A DNA stretch of 64,000 bases, taken from CAMDPA01 sp965223035 (GTDB taxonomy: Bacteria > Pseudomonadota > Alphaproteobacteria > Rhizobiales > Hyphomicrobiaceae). The translations under genes and the position numbers were made by a program. The first letter of the stretch is position 1, and every line of letters begins with the position of its first letter. Below are positions 45,353 through 54,017 of the stretch, one piece after another. Below the pieces are notes generated by a model. It was not told where the DNA came from. It saw nothing but the letters and a program-made list of their open reading frames with translations, and did not search any database. The stretch covers positions 2,418,001-2,482,000 of the forward strand of contig OZ244980.1 of NCBI GenBank assembly GCA_965223035.1. The letters are read 5' to 3'.

Positions 45353-45528
45353 GATCTGTCCTCGCCGCAATCGTCTTCGCTCTCAAGATCGAGCGCGGCC
45401 TTTTGTGCTGCTTCGAAGCGCTCGCGGTTGCCGGGCCAAAAAACGTAGACCAGCACCAGTACCGACATGACGATGAAAATCAACAGGGCGGTGGTTTGAG
45501 TGATGGCTGCAACCTGCTCGTAACTCAT
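45349..45528 (-). CDS. ccoQ: cbb3-type cytochrome c oxidase subunit CcoQ (FixQ)
   Basis: A 59-residue single-helix subunit starting MSYEQVAAITQTTALLIFIV. The membrane segment covers about residues 12-31 and is followed by YVFWPGNRERFEAAQKAAL, the conserved CcoQ motif (W-P-x-N/K-x-x-x-F), and an acidic tail. CcoQ stabilises the complex, mainly the CcoP-CcoNO contact. It starts five bases after ccoO ends and its stop overlaps the ccoP start. Confidence 0.95.
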   Translation of the reverse strand: MSYEQVAAITQTTALLIFIVMSVLVLVYVFWPGNRERFEAAQKAALDLESEDDCGEDRS

Positions 45529-45533
45529 TGGGG

Positions 45534-46259
45534 TTACCTCAGATTTGGGCCGGCGGCGTCAAAGCTGGCGAAATCCACCAGGGTACCGAGCACCTGCAGA
45601 TAAGCGATCAGCGCGTCAAGCTCCGTGGGCCGACCTGCTTTGCCGTCGAAATTGGCGACCTTGGCCTTCGGATAACGTTGTAGCAATGCCTTGACCTGGC
45701 GATCATCCGGATCCAGCTGCGCCTGCAGGTCGGTCATCGCATTGGCGACCATCTCGTCGGTGTAGGGCACACCGACAACGCGCAGCGTTTTTAAGCGTTG
45801 CACAATGTCACCGGTTCTGAGCGGCGTGTTCTCCAAGAACGGATAGCCCGGCATGATGCTGCCAGGGACCAACGCCTGGGGCGAGCGCATGTGCTCGACG
45901 TGCCAATCGTCGGAGTACTTACCGCCCACCCGAGCCAAATCCGGTCCGGTGCGCTTGGACCCCCATTGGAACGGATGGTCGTACATGCTTTCCGCGGCCA
46001 GACTGTAATGGCCATAACGTTCCACCTCATCGCGCAGTGTGCGGATCATTTGGCTGTGGCAGTTATAGCAGCCCTCGCGAACGTAGATGTCGCGCCCGGC
46101 GAGCTCGAGCGGAGTGTAGGGGCGCATACCCTTCACCCTCTCGATGGTGCTTTCGATCCAATAAAGCGGAGCGATCTGGACAATGCCACCAATCGAGACC
46201 ACGATCAAAATGGCAACCAGCAAGAGGATCGAGTTCTTTTCTAAGACTTCATGTTTCAT
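45534..46259 (-). CDS. ccoO: cbb3-type cytochrome c oxidase subunit II (CcoO/FixO)
   Basis: A 241-residue monoheme cytochrome c subunit. The start MKHEVLEKNSILLLVAIL leads into a membrane helix that anchors the periplasmic domain. The heme c site is EGCYNCHSQM (about residue 65), and MPGYPFL (about 137) supplies a likely axial Met. GAGGGG precedes the ATG at 46259, which fits better than the longer frame to 46334 overlapping ccoN. It begins ten bases after the ccoN stop and is the second gene of the operon. Confidence 0.96.
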   Translation of the reverse strand: MKHEVLEKNSILLLVAILIVVSIGGIVQIAPLYWIESTIERVKGMRPYTPLELAGRDIYVREGCYNCHSQMIRTLRDEVERYGHYSLAAESMYDHPFQWGSKRTGPDLARVGGKYSDDWHVEHMRSPQALVPGSIMPGYPFLENTPLRTGDIVQRLKTLRVVGVPYTDEMVANAMTDLQAQLDPDDRQVKALLQRYPKAKVANFDGKAGRPTELDALIAYLQVLGTLVDFASFDAAGPNLR

Positions 46260-46269
46260 TGCTGTCCCC

Positions 46270-47922
46270 TCACTCAGCGGCCGCGACGCCGCGCAGAGCC
46301 GGCGCGGCCGCCACCCGCGGTTGGTCGGCCGCATCCACCAGCTCGTCGCCGCGCACTGTGCGCCAAATGTTGTAAGCCATGATCAGCGAGCCCAACAGGA
46401 ACAGCGTGCCGCCGACGGCGCGGATCAGGTACATCGGGTGCATCGCTTCCACGGTCTCGATGAACGAGTACTGGAGGAATCCGAGGTTGTCGTAGGCCCG
46501 CCACATCAGGCCTTGCAGAATGCCGGACACCCACATCGCCGTGATGTAAAGGAGGATGCCGAGGGTCGAGATCCAGAAATGCCATTCGACCAACCGCAGG
46601 GAATAAAGACCTCTGCGCCGCCACAGCCAGGGCACGAGGCAGTAGATTGCGCCGAACGACACCATCGCCACCCATCCCAAGGCACCGGAGTGGACGTGGC
46701 TTATGTTCCAGTCGGTGTAGTGGGACAACGAGTTGACGGCCTTGATCGACATCAGCGGGCCTTCGAAGGTCGACATGCCGTAAAAGGCAACAGATGCCAC
46801 CAGCATACGCATGACGGGGTCCGTCCGCAGCTTGTCCCAGGCGCCAGAAAGCGTCATCAGGCCATTGATCATGCCGCCCCAGGACGGCATCCACAGCATG
46901 ACGGAGAATGTCATGCCCAGCGTCTGCGTCCATTCCGGCAACGCCGTGAAGTGCAGGTGATGCGGGCCGGCCCAAATGTATAAGAAGATTAGCGACCAGA
47001 AATGGACGATCGATAACCGGTAGGAGTAGATCGGTCGCTCCGCACGTTTGGGCACGAAATAGTACATGATGCCCAAAAACCCGGCGGTTAAAAAGAAACC
47101 GACCGCATTGTGGCCGTACCACCACTGCGTCATCGCGTCTTGCACGCCGGAATAGGCGATGTAGCTCTTGGGGTTGAGCAGGGACACGGGAACCGTGGCG
47201 TTGTTGACAAGGTGAAGCATGGCCACGGTGACGATAAAGGCGAGGAAGAACCAATTGGCCACGTAAATATGGGGTTCGCGGCGCTTGGCGATCGTGCCCA
47301 AAAAGACCAGGAGGTAGACCACCCAAACAATGGTCAACCACAAATCAATGTACCACTCCGGCTCGGCATACTCTTTCGATTGCGTGATGCCCAAAACGTA
47401 GCCGCTGGCGGCGAGCACGATAAACAGTTGGTAGCCCCAGACCACGAACCATGGGGACCAGCGCCCGGCCAGACGTGCGTTGCATGTGCGTTGGACGCAA
47501 TAGAGCGATGACGCCAGCAGCGCGTTGCCGCCGAAAGCGAAGATCACCGCCGACGTGTGAACCGGACGCAGGCGTCCGAAGTTGGTCCATGGCATATCAA
47601 GGTTGAGCGCTGGATAGGCCATCTGCCACGCGAGGACGACGCCGACCAGAAAACCAACGATGCCCCAAAACACCGTCGCGATGGTCGCAACCTTGACCGG
47701 GCCATCGAAGTAGCCGTCGGACAGGTTTTCCTCGGTGAACGACCGGCTGACGATCCCGATGGCAGCCAGCAGCCCTGCAACGATGAGAATACCACCGTGA
47801 ATCGCCATGCCTGGATGGCTGGTCCCGAAGGCGATTGCGATGCCCAACAGGGCCAGGCCCCCGGCCACCATCGCTGCAAACGCATCGCCAAACGCGTTGC
47901 GCTCGACCGTCGTCGTCGCCAT
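46270..47922 (-). CDS. ccoN: cbb3-type cytochrome c oxidase subunit I (CcoN/FixN)
   Basis: A 550-residue catalytic subunit, a heme-copper oxidase of class C with about 12-14 membrane helices. Useful landmarks are RPVHTSAVIFAFGGN (heme-ligand His), HLVNNATVPVSL, HNAVGFFLTAGFLG, and GPHHLHFTALPEWTQTLG holding the CuB His pair. It reduces O2 to water with very high affinity and pumps protons. The ATG at 47922 follows GTGGAG. A perfect FNR/FixK box lies about 100 bp upstream (48016-48029), so the ccoNOQPGHIS operon is expected to be induced at low oxygen. Confidence 0.97.
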   Translation of the reverse strand: MATTTVERNAFGDAFAAMVAGGLALLGIAIAFGTSHPGMAIHGGILIVAGLLAAIGIVSRSFTEENLSDGYFDGPVKVATIATVFWGIVGFLVGVVLAWQMAYPALNLDMPWTNFGRLRPVHTSAVIFAFGGNALLASSLYCVQRTCNARLAGRWSPWFVVWGYQLFIVLAASGYVLGITQSKEYAEPEWYIDLWLTIVWVVYLLVFLGTIAKRREPHIYVANWFFLAFIVTVAMLHLVNNATVPVSLLNPKSYIAYSGVQDAMTQWWYGHNAVGFFLTAGFLGIMYYFVPKRAERPIYSYRLSIVHFWSLIFLYIWAGPHHLHFTALPEWTQTLGMTFSVMLWMPSWGGMINGLMTLSGAWDKLRTDPVMRMLVASVAFYGMSTFEGPLMSIKAVNSLSHYTDWNISHVHSGALGWVAMVSFGAIYCLVPWLWRRRGLYSLRLVEWHFWISTLGILLYITAMWVSGILQGLMWRAYDNLGFLQYSFIETVEAMHPMYLIRAVGGTLFLLGSLIMAYNIWRTVRGDELVDAADQPRVAAAPALRGVAAAE

Positions 47923-48014
47923 TGGTAACTCCACGTTCTTTTCCACACCGTAATGGGCGTCTTAGCACGCGCAGCAGACGCGACGCGAGCCTGGCCGCCA
48001 GCGGCGGCCGGACG

Positions 48015-48030
48015 TTTGATGCCGATCAAA
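48015..48030 (-). promoter_or_regulatory. FNR/FixK box of the ccoN promoter
   Basis: TTTGATGCCGATCAAA is a perfect 16-bp palindrome with the FNR/FixK core TTGAT-N4-ATCAA. It lies about 100 bp before the ccoN start and behind the hemerythrin gene. The spacing permits class II activation at -41.5 of a promoter near 47980. The FixK-like protein at 54917-55630 is the probable binder. Confidence 0.82.
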
Positions 48031-48167
48031 TTCCGACTAAAGGCGAACTTGGTCGTCCTGACGCGGAAGAATGGGTACAGTTTCCGTGGGTTCGCTGCGA
48101 ATGCGGGACCGTGACGATGGCTTCGGGCGCGGCGTTGGGCCGCGGACGCACGCTCGCCCCACGCGCC

Positions 48168-48806
48168 TCAATGGTTGCTGTCCTGCCAACTGCTCACGAT
48201 CAGGTGCAGCAGATCGGTAAATCGGCGATGGTCATTGCGGTCCATCCAGTCTGACAGTCGAGCCAGATCATCCTGGTTCAACCGTTCACGCGCCAGTGGC
48301 AATACAACACGATTCTCCCATTCGATGTGCCTGCGTTGGCTATAAAAGTAGCCGCGCAGCATATAACCCAGCATTTCCGCGTTGTGCGCCGCCCCCGTAC
48401 GCAGCAGGTTGTTGAGCTCCTCGGCGATTTCAATCTCGAGGTCGGCGTCTTGCTGATGCTCCTTCTCCAGCTGGCCAAACACCTCTTCGAGCAACTCATC
48501 AGCCGGGCAGCGCTGGCGCAGGAGCGGAAACAACATCTCTTCCTCCATGCGCATGTGCGGCCACATGCCTTCGCGCAGCAGTTGTGACACCCCGTGCACC
48601 AGGTTTTTGTTCGCCATACTGGGAAGGGCGTCAGCGATCTGCTCAAGCCGATCGCAGAACAACAGCTGTAGAGCGTGCTCGTACTCAATCAGTTTCAGAG
48701 GTTGTGAGACGCTCACGATTGAAGCGGTGACACCTGACGATCCAACCATTGGGTTCACCCCTTCCGGTCTGGTCGCGCTGCGCTTATCGTCCTTGTCGTC
48801 CGGCAT
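48168..48806 (-). CDS. Hemerythrin HHE cation-binding domain protein
   Basis: About 212 residues with a C-terminal four-helix hemerythrin domain (about 40-210). Iron-ligand candidates are in EYEHALQLLF, WPHMRMEEEMLFPLL (H-x-x-x-E), EKEHQQDADLEIE and RRHIEWENRVVLPLA (H-x-x-x-E). Such proteins bind a di-iron centre and sense or handle O2 or NO, or repair iron-sulfur proteins. The start is uncertain: ATGs at 48806 and 48866 are possible and the ribosome site is weak. It lies directly upstream of the cbb3 operon on the same strand, and a near-consensus FNR site (48908-48921) lies before it. Confidence 0.85.
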   Translation of the reverse strand: MPDDKDDKRSATRPEGVNPMVGSSGVTASIVSVSQPLKLIEYEHALQLLFCDRLEQIADALPSMANKNLVHGVSQLLREGMWPHMRMEEEMLFPLLRQRCPADELLEEVFGQLEKEHQQDADLEIEIAEELNNLLRTGAAHNAEMLGYMLRGYFYSQRRHIEWENRVVLPLARERLNQDDLARLSDWMDRNDHRRFTDLLHLIVSSWQDSNH

Positions 48807-48907
48807 AGCTGTTCGCCGTTGAGTGATCGAGACTGCGCCGCGGCTGACATGATCTGGACGTGACATGATCGATCGGCCCAACTTGTTGCGGCGGATCGAG
48901 CGGCGCC

Positions 48908-48921
48908 TTGATGTGGCTCAA
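48908..48921. promoter_or_regulatory. Near-consensus FNR/FixK site between the hemerythrin and exonuclease-CBS genes
   Basis: TTGATGTGGCTCAA differs from TTGAT-N4-ATCAA at one base. It overlaps a perfect 14-bp palindrome, GCTCAACGTTGAGC (48916-48929). It lies in the divergent intergenic region, about 100 bp from the hemerythrin start and 135 bp from the other gene. Weaker than the other two boxes. Confidence 0.4.
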
Positions 48922-49053
48922 CGTTGAGCATTGCCGATGCGCCTGCTGGGCCCGACGGCCCAAACATCGATTGCAGCGTAGACGCTGTATCTGCTGTGGT
49001 TCAACGGATCGCCGTTTTAGATCGAATGCCATTGATCCGAAGGGATTTGCAGG

Positions 49054-51153
49054 ATGGCCGCCTCAGTCAACTCAACCCCGCTCTTAGCTCTGCGAGCCGT
49101 GGTTCTTGACACGGAAACGACCGGGCTTGATGCCCGCGCCGCACGGTTGGTGCAGATTGGCGCGGTCCGCGTGGCTAACGGCACTGTCAGCCAAGACGAT
49201 CGGTTCGAGACGCTTGTCAATCCCGGTGTGCCGATCCCACCGACGGCCACCAACGTCCACGGCATCTCCGACGCTGATGTGGCCGACGCGCCGACGTTTG
49301 CCGCCGTTGCGCGACAACTTGATGCATTCATCGGCGATGCGATTCTGGTTGGGCACACCATCGGATTTGACCTGTCGATCCTGCAGCGCGAATTTGTGAC
49401 GGCGGGCCTCAGCTGGAAGGTGCCGCGCCCGCTGGATGTGCGTATGCTCGCTGAGCTGGCGCTGCCGACGCTGGCCCAATACGATCTTGATGGGCTGGCC
49501 CACGCCCTCGGCGTCGACATCGTCGGCCGACATTCAGCGATGGGTGATGCGCGGGCGACGGCAGCGGTCTATCACGCCCTGATCCCGCTGCTGCGGCATC
49601 GTGGCATCCGGACGCTGGCGGAGGCGGAGGCGGCGAGCAGAACCTTGGTCGCGCGTCTGGCAGGTGCAGCACAGCAGATCTATGACGTGCGGCCCGGGAC
49701 CGCTCATGCGGTCAGCTCGGTGTTGCGCGTCGATAGCTTCACCTATCGGCATTCGGTCCAGGACGTGATGACGGCCCCGGCGGTGTGGTGTGAGCCGACG
49801 GCGACGGTAGGCGCGGCCATTCGCTTGCTGCTTGAGCGTAAAATCAGCTCGGTGCTGATCAACGATGCGCAAGGACAGCCGGGCATCGCCACCGAGCGCG
49901 ACTTTCTGCGCGTGATCGACAAGGCAGGTCATGCCGGTTTGGAGGCCCCGGCCAGTGCGGTGGCCTCACGGCCGCTGCACACGATCTCCGCGGACACCTA
50001 CGTGTATCGGGCGATCGGCCGGTTGGAACGGATGAATGTGCGGCATCTGCCGGTCAACGATGATGGCGGAGAGATCATCGGGATGGTGACGACCCGCAAT
50101 CTTTTGCGACACCGCGCGACAACGGCTGTGATGTTGGGCGATCAGATCGACATCGCGCCGAGCGCGGCGAGCTTGGCCGATGCCTGGGCGCAACTGCCGG
50201 TGATGGCGAAAAGCCTTGTCGAGGAGGCGGTGGAGCCGAACGCGGTGGCCGCCGTCATCAGCGCGGAGATTTGCGCGTTGACGCGGCGCGCGGCCGAACT
50301 CGCCGAGCAACGCATGCGGCAGGATGGCAAGGGCGGGCCTCCATGCCCTTATGCGCTGCTGGTGCTCGGCTCAGCGGGCCGCGGGGAAAGTCTGTTGGCG
50401 GCAGACCAGGACAACGCGATCGTTTATGCCCACGGTGAGCCGGGCGGGCCGGAAGACGGATGGTTCGAAGCATTGGGCCGTCACATCGCCGACCTCCTCG
50501 ATGAGGTGGGCGTGCCCTACTGCAAGGGTGGTGTCATGGCACGCAACGCCGAATGGCGCCGGTCGATCAAGGGGTGGCAGGTGTTGATTGAGGATTGGAT
50601 CAGGCGGCAACGGCCGGAGGATTTGCTCAACGTCGACATCTTCTTTGATGCGGTGGTGGTGCATGGTGATCACGCCTTGGCAGAACAGGTGATGGCTCAT
50701 GCCTTCACGTCGGCCTCGGGTCGGGCCGATTTTCTCAATCGGCTGACCGAATCGGCGCGGCATTGGCGGGCGCCGCTGTCGTTGTTCGGCGGCCTCAAGT
50801 CGGATCCGGATGGGCGCATCGATTTGAAATTGGGAGGCCTGTTGCCGATCGTGTCTTCGGCTCGGGTGCTGGCGATCGGCCATGGGATTCGGTCAGGCTC
50901 AACACCTGATCGATTGCGTGCCGTCCACGCCCGCGGGATCGGCTCGGAAAATGACGTCAACGACGTCATTGATGCGCATCGAACGATCATGGGCGCCATG
51001 ATCAATCAACAACTGAGCGACAGTGACGAGGGGGTGCCGCTGTCTCCGCGGGTCCGCCTGAAACCTTTGTCGCCACATGCAAAAGCAGAGCTAAAGCGCG
51101 CCGTCACCAACGTGAACTTGGCGGTCGCGCTGGTTGGTGAAGGACGGATTTGA
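49054..51153 (+). CDS. DnaQ-like exonuclease / CBS-pair / DUF294 nucleotidyltransferase fusion protein
   Basis: A 699-residue protein with three parts. Residues about 12-180 form a DEDD 3'-5' exonuclease (VLDTETTGLDARAARLVQIG, then GHTIGFDLSILQ and RHSAMGDARATAA). Residues about 232-360 are a CBS pair (VQDVMTAPAVWCEPT, ATERDFLRV, RHLPVNDDGGEIIGMVTTRN). The rest (about 385-690) is a DUF294 and DUF294_C region with the nucleotidyltransferase-like GSAGRGESLLAADQDNAIVY. DUF294-CBS proteins often carry a cNMP domain at the N-terminus; here an exonuclease takes its place. Its function is unknown; a nucleotide- or redox-gated RNA/DNA role is speculation. A 130-bp gap precedes the kinase gene on the same strand. 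Confidence 0.87.
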   Translation: MAASVNSTPLLALRAVVLDTETTGLDARAARLVQIGAVRVANGTVSQDDRFETLVNPGVPIPPTATNVHGISDADVADAPTFAAVARQLDAFIGDAILVGHTIGFDLSILQREFVTAGLSWKVPRPLDVRMLAELALPTLAQYDLDGLAHALGVDIVGRHSAMGDARATAAVYHALIPLLRHRGIRTLAEAEAASRTLVARLAGAAQQIYDVRPGTAHAVSSVLRVDSFTYRHSVQDVMTAPAVWCEPTATVGAAIRLLLERKISSVLINDAQGQPGIATERDFLRVIDKAGHAGLEAPASAVASRPLHTISADTYVYRAIGRLERMNVRHLPVNDDGGEIIGMVTTRNLLRHRATTAVMLGDQIDIAPSAASLADAWAQLPVMAKSLVEEAVEPNAVAAVISAEICALTRRAAELAEQRMRQDGKGGPPCPYALLVLGSAGRGESLLAADQDNAIVYAHGEPGGPEDGWFEALGRHIADLLDEVGVPYCKGGVMARNAEWRRSIKGWQVLIEDWIRRQRPEDLLNVDIFFDAVVVHGDHALAEQVMAHAFTSASGRADFLNRLTESARHWRAPLSLFGGLKSDPDGRIDLKLGGLLPIVSSARVLAIGHGIRSGSTPDRLRAVHARGIGSENDVNDVIDAHRTIMGAMINQQLSDSDEGVPLSPRVRLKPLSPHAKAELKRAVTNVNLAVALVGEGRI

Positions 51154-51285
51154 GCGCAAGTCAATCGGCCTTTCGGGCGCGCGATTGGGCCGGCGCATGA
51201 CTCGCTTGGACGGCTCATTTGGTCGTGCTAGGAGCTTGATGCGGACAGAAATTTTTTGTCAGCAAACCATGCAGGTACGGCTGCA

Positions 51286-53781
51286 ATGGGATTGTTTGTA
51301 TCAGATCGCTGGCGCTTGACGGGGTGCTCCGATCCTCGGGTCTGGGGGGTGGGTGCGGGCGTGGCAGTGCTGACGTTCGTCACCGCAACGATCGCCACCG
51401 AACTGGTGGTTCGGCCCCTCAATCTAGCCCCTTTCTGGCCTTCGGCCGGCGTCGGCATCGGTGCGATCCTGGCGACGGGTGGTGCGGCGCGGATCGCCAG
51501 CTTAGCCGGTGCCCTGGCAGGGCTACTGGCCTGTGCGCTGACAGCCGGCTTGTCGGTGGCGACCGCATTGGTGTTGTGTGGTGGCCAGGCGCTGGAGTTC
51601 ATCCTCATTCAGCAGTCGGTCGCTGCGATCCTGTCAACGCCGCTACAACTCGATCGCTTGCGCAACGTGCTGATCTGGATAGTGCTGACGGTGGTTGGCG
51701 TGATGGTGGCCGCCGTTATGGCCAGCGTCGGATTGCGGCTGACCGGATATACGACGGCGGCATTTGCCGATTTGTGGCGGGCGTGGGTGGCATCGCATGT
51801 GATCGGGATGGTCGTTGTCGCTCCGGTGTTTTTGGCATTGCGCGCAGACCTCGCCGCTGGGCATCGGCTTGGTCCGAAAGATGGGGAAGCGATCGCGATT
51901 TTGGCCTCGTCGGTGATCGTGTCGATCTTCCTGCTCGCGCGCAGCCCTTCGTCTGGTGCGTTCTCTCTGGCCGTCTCCTTTGCCATATTGTTCCCCCTGC
52001 TGTTATGGGCGGCGGCACGCTGTCGAACGAGCTGTGTCGCCATGGCCGCACTGCTGGTTGGCCTGTTCGCGATGTTCGGCGTCGCCAGCGGCACCGGGGC
52101 GTTTGCCAATCCGGATTCCACAGTGACCGATCGCGTTGCGGCGGCCCAGCTGTTCATCTTTTCCATCGTGTTCTGCGCGTTAACGCTGTCGGCCATGATG
52201 CAGGAGCGGCGGATGGTCGGGCGGGCGCTGCGCAGCGCACTTGAGTCCAGTTCCCATCAGCTGGACGCGATCCTCGACACCGCTGCAAGTGCGATCTTGA
52301 CGATCGATGCGAGCGGCACGATCCGGTCGGTGAACGCGGCCACGCTGCGACTGTTTGGCTATGATCGGCCGGCGCTGGTCGGGCACAATGTGCGACGGCT
52401 AATGCCGGAGCCGGAGGCCAGCCGCCACGATAGCTACATCCAAACCTACATCGACACCGGCAACGCCCGGATCATCGGGACAGGTCGCGAAGTTTCCGGG
52501 CGCCGGCAGGACGGTTCGACCTTTCCGATTCATCTGGGCGTCAGCGAATTCTATGTCGAGGGCCAGCGCTTTTTCATGGGCATCATGACGGATCTGAGCC
52601 ACCGAAAGGCGGCGGAAGATAAGCTGCGCGAAACCGAACGCATACTGTCGCAGGCGCAAAAATTGGAGGCGATCGGGCAGCTGACAGGCGGGATAGCGCA
52701 CGATTTCAACAATTTGCTGACGGTGATCGCTGGAAACCTCGAGTTGTTGGACATGCAGTTGCAGGACGAGACAAGTCGCGATCTGCTCAATCGAGCGTCC
52801 GCGGCGGCCCGTCGCGGTGCCAGGCTGATCGAGCGCCTATCGACATTCAGCCGTCGAGGTCATCTGCAGCCCGAGGTCGTCAACCTCAATGAAACGGCAA
52901 TTGGCATGATGGAGTTGATGCGCCGCTCCCTGGGCGAGAACATCACCATGAGCACCAAGCTATTGCCTGGTCTGTGGACGACCCGCGTCGACGCGAGCCA
53001 GATCGAGAATGCAATACTGAACTTGGCGATCAATGCCCGCGATGCGATGCCCAACGGGGGACAAATCACCATCGAGACCGGCAATGTCGTGTTGTCGGCG
53101 GATGAAGTGGCTCATTTCCCGGGGGCGGCGCCGGGAGACTACGTCAGGTTGGCGGTGAGTGATACGGGCGTGGGAATGCAACCAGAAGTCGTGTCACGGG
53201 CGTTCGAGCCGTTTTTTACCACCAAGGAGGACAGCCGCGGAACCGGATTGGGACTCAGCACCATCTACGGTTTGGTCCGACAGTCTCGCGGTTTGATTAC
53301 GATCGATAGTGCGGTTGGCCTCGGCACGACGGTGAGCCTTTACTTGCCCCGTGGTCAGGAGATTGTCGAGCAGGTGGCACAAGAGGTGTCGAGCGCTTGC
53401 GACGGAACCCCCCATCTTGGGGCGCGGATCCTGATCGTTGAGGACAACGACGAAGTGCGCGACCTGTTCGTGCGCCGCTTGTCGCTGCTGGGCTATACCA
53501 CGCTGATCGCGGGCAGCGCGGCCGCTGCCATTGCCCAGTTGGAAACCGATCGGGACATCGACATGGTGCTCACCGACGTTGTCATGCCTGGGGGCATGTC
53601 GGGCTACGACCTCGCCGATTGGGTGGCAAATAACCGGCCAAATCTAGCGGTGCTGCTGACCTCCGGTAACGCGCCGTTGGCGCCTGATACGACGGTGCCA
53701 GGTCACGGGTCGCGGCTCTTACGCAAGCCGCACAGCCAACTTGAACTTGCCCAGTGCGTTGAGGAAACGCTGCAGGGCTAG
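51286..53781 (+). CDS. Membrane hybrid histidine kinase with MASE1 and FixL-like heme-PAS domain and C-terminal receiver
   Basis: About 831 residues. The N-terminal 290 residues are a MASE1-type sensor with 7-8 helices (PLNLAPFWPSAGVGIGAIL). A PAS domain follows (about 320-440). It contains MPEPEASRHDSYI, whose His (codon 52426-52428) matches the heme-binding His200 of B. japonicum FixL; an Arg exactly 20 residues later (IIGTGR) matches its oxygen-sensing Arg220. The kinase has the phospho-accepting His in GGIAHDFNN, the N box NLAINARDAMPNGG, DTGVGM and FFTTKEDSRGTGLGL. A receiver domain with VLTDVVMPGG ends the chain. The start is uncertain (TTG at 51256 or ATG at 51286). It is probably an O2 sensor. 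It faces the response-regulator gene; the stop codon lies in a family A repeat. Confidence 0.9.
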   Translation: MGLFVSDRWRLTGCSDPRVWGVGAGVAVLTFVTATIATELVVRPLNLAPFWPSAGVGIGAILATGGAARIASLAGALAGLLACALTAGLSVATALVLCGGQALEFILIQQSVAAILSTPLQLDRLRNVLIWIVLTVVGVMVAAVMASVGLRLTGYTTAAFADLWRAWVASHVIGMVVVAPVFLALRADLAAGHRLGPKDGEAIAILASSVIVSIFLLARSPSSGAFSLAVSFAILFPLLLWAAARCRTSCVAMAALLVGLFAMFGVASGTGAFANPDSTVTDRVAAAQLFIFSIVFCALTLSAMMQERRMVGRALRSALESSSHQLDAILDTAASAILTIDASGTIRSVNAATLRLFGYDRPALVGHNVRRLMPEPEASRHDSYIQTYIDTGNARIIGTGREVSGRRQDGSTFPIHLGVSEFYVEGQRFFMGIMTDLSHRKAAEDKLRETERILSQAQKLEAIGQLTGGIAHDFNNLLTVIAGNLELLDMQLQDETSRDLLNRASAAARRGARLIERLSTFSRRGHLQPEVVNLNETAIGMMELMRRSLGENITMSTKLLPGLWTTRVDASQIENAILNLAINARDAMPNGGQITIETGNVVLSADEVAHFPGAAPGDYVRLAVSDTGVGMQPEVVSRAFEPFFTTKEDSRGTGLGLSTIYGLVRQSRGLITIDSAVGLGTTVSLYLPRGQEIVEQVAQEVSSACDGTPHLGARILIVEDNDEVRDLFVRRLSLLGYTTLIAGSAAAAIAQLETDRDIDMVLTDVVMPGGMSGYDLADWVANNRPNLAVLLTSGNAPLAPDTTVPGHGSRLLRKPHSQLELAQCVEETLQG

Positions 53782-53916
53782 AGCAACCTGCCTTTGATCG
53801 GAATCGGAACGATCCCGATCAAAGGCAGAAAGTTGCTCTACACTTTAAGAGCGATCATCTTTGCGCCTTAAATCGGAACCGGCTTTGCGGTTCCGATTTA
53901 AGGCGCGATGATCTAG
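53778..53916. repeat. Family A palindromic repeat, long form (A4)
   Basis: It begins with the CTAG holding the kinase stop codon and repeats the medium form (core arms TTTGATCGG/CCGATCAAA, GTTGCTCTACACTTTAAGAG). It then adds a perfect 19-bp inverted repeat, arms 53863-53881 and 53888-53906 around GCTTTG, and ends GATGATCTAG. Confidence 0.88.
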
Positions 53917-53958
53917 CGCCGCCGTGCCGATAGCCGCGCAAAACCTTAAGACGCCTTA

Positions 53959-54017
53959 TTGAGCAACCTGCCTTGCATCGGGATCATTCCGATCCCATTG
54001 AAGGCACGATGCTCTAG
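53959..54017. repeat. Family A palindromic repeat, diverged short form (A5)
   Basis: TTGAGCAACCTGCCTTGCAT opens the element and GAAGGCACGATGCTCTAG closes it. The final CTA is the stop codon of the response-regulator gene on the opposite strand. It lies 42 bp after copy A4. Confidence 0.75.
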
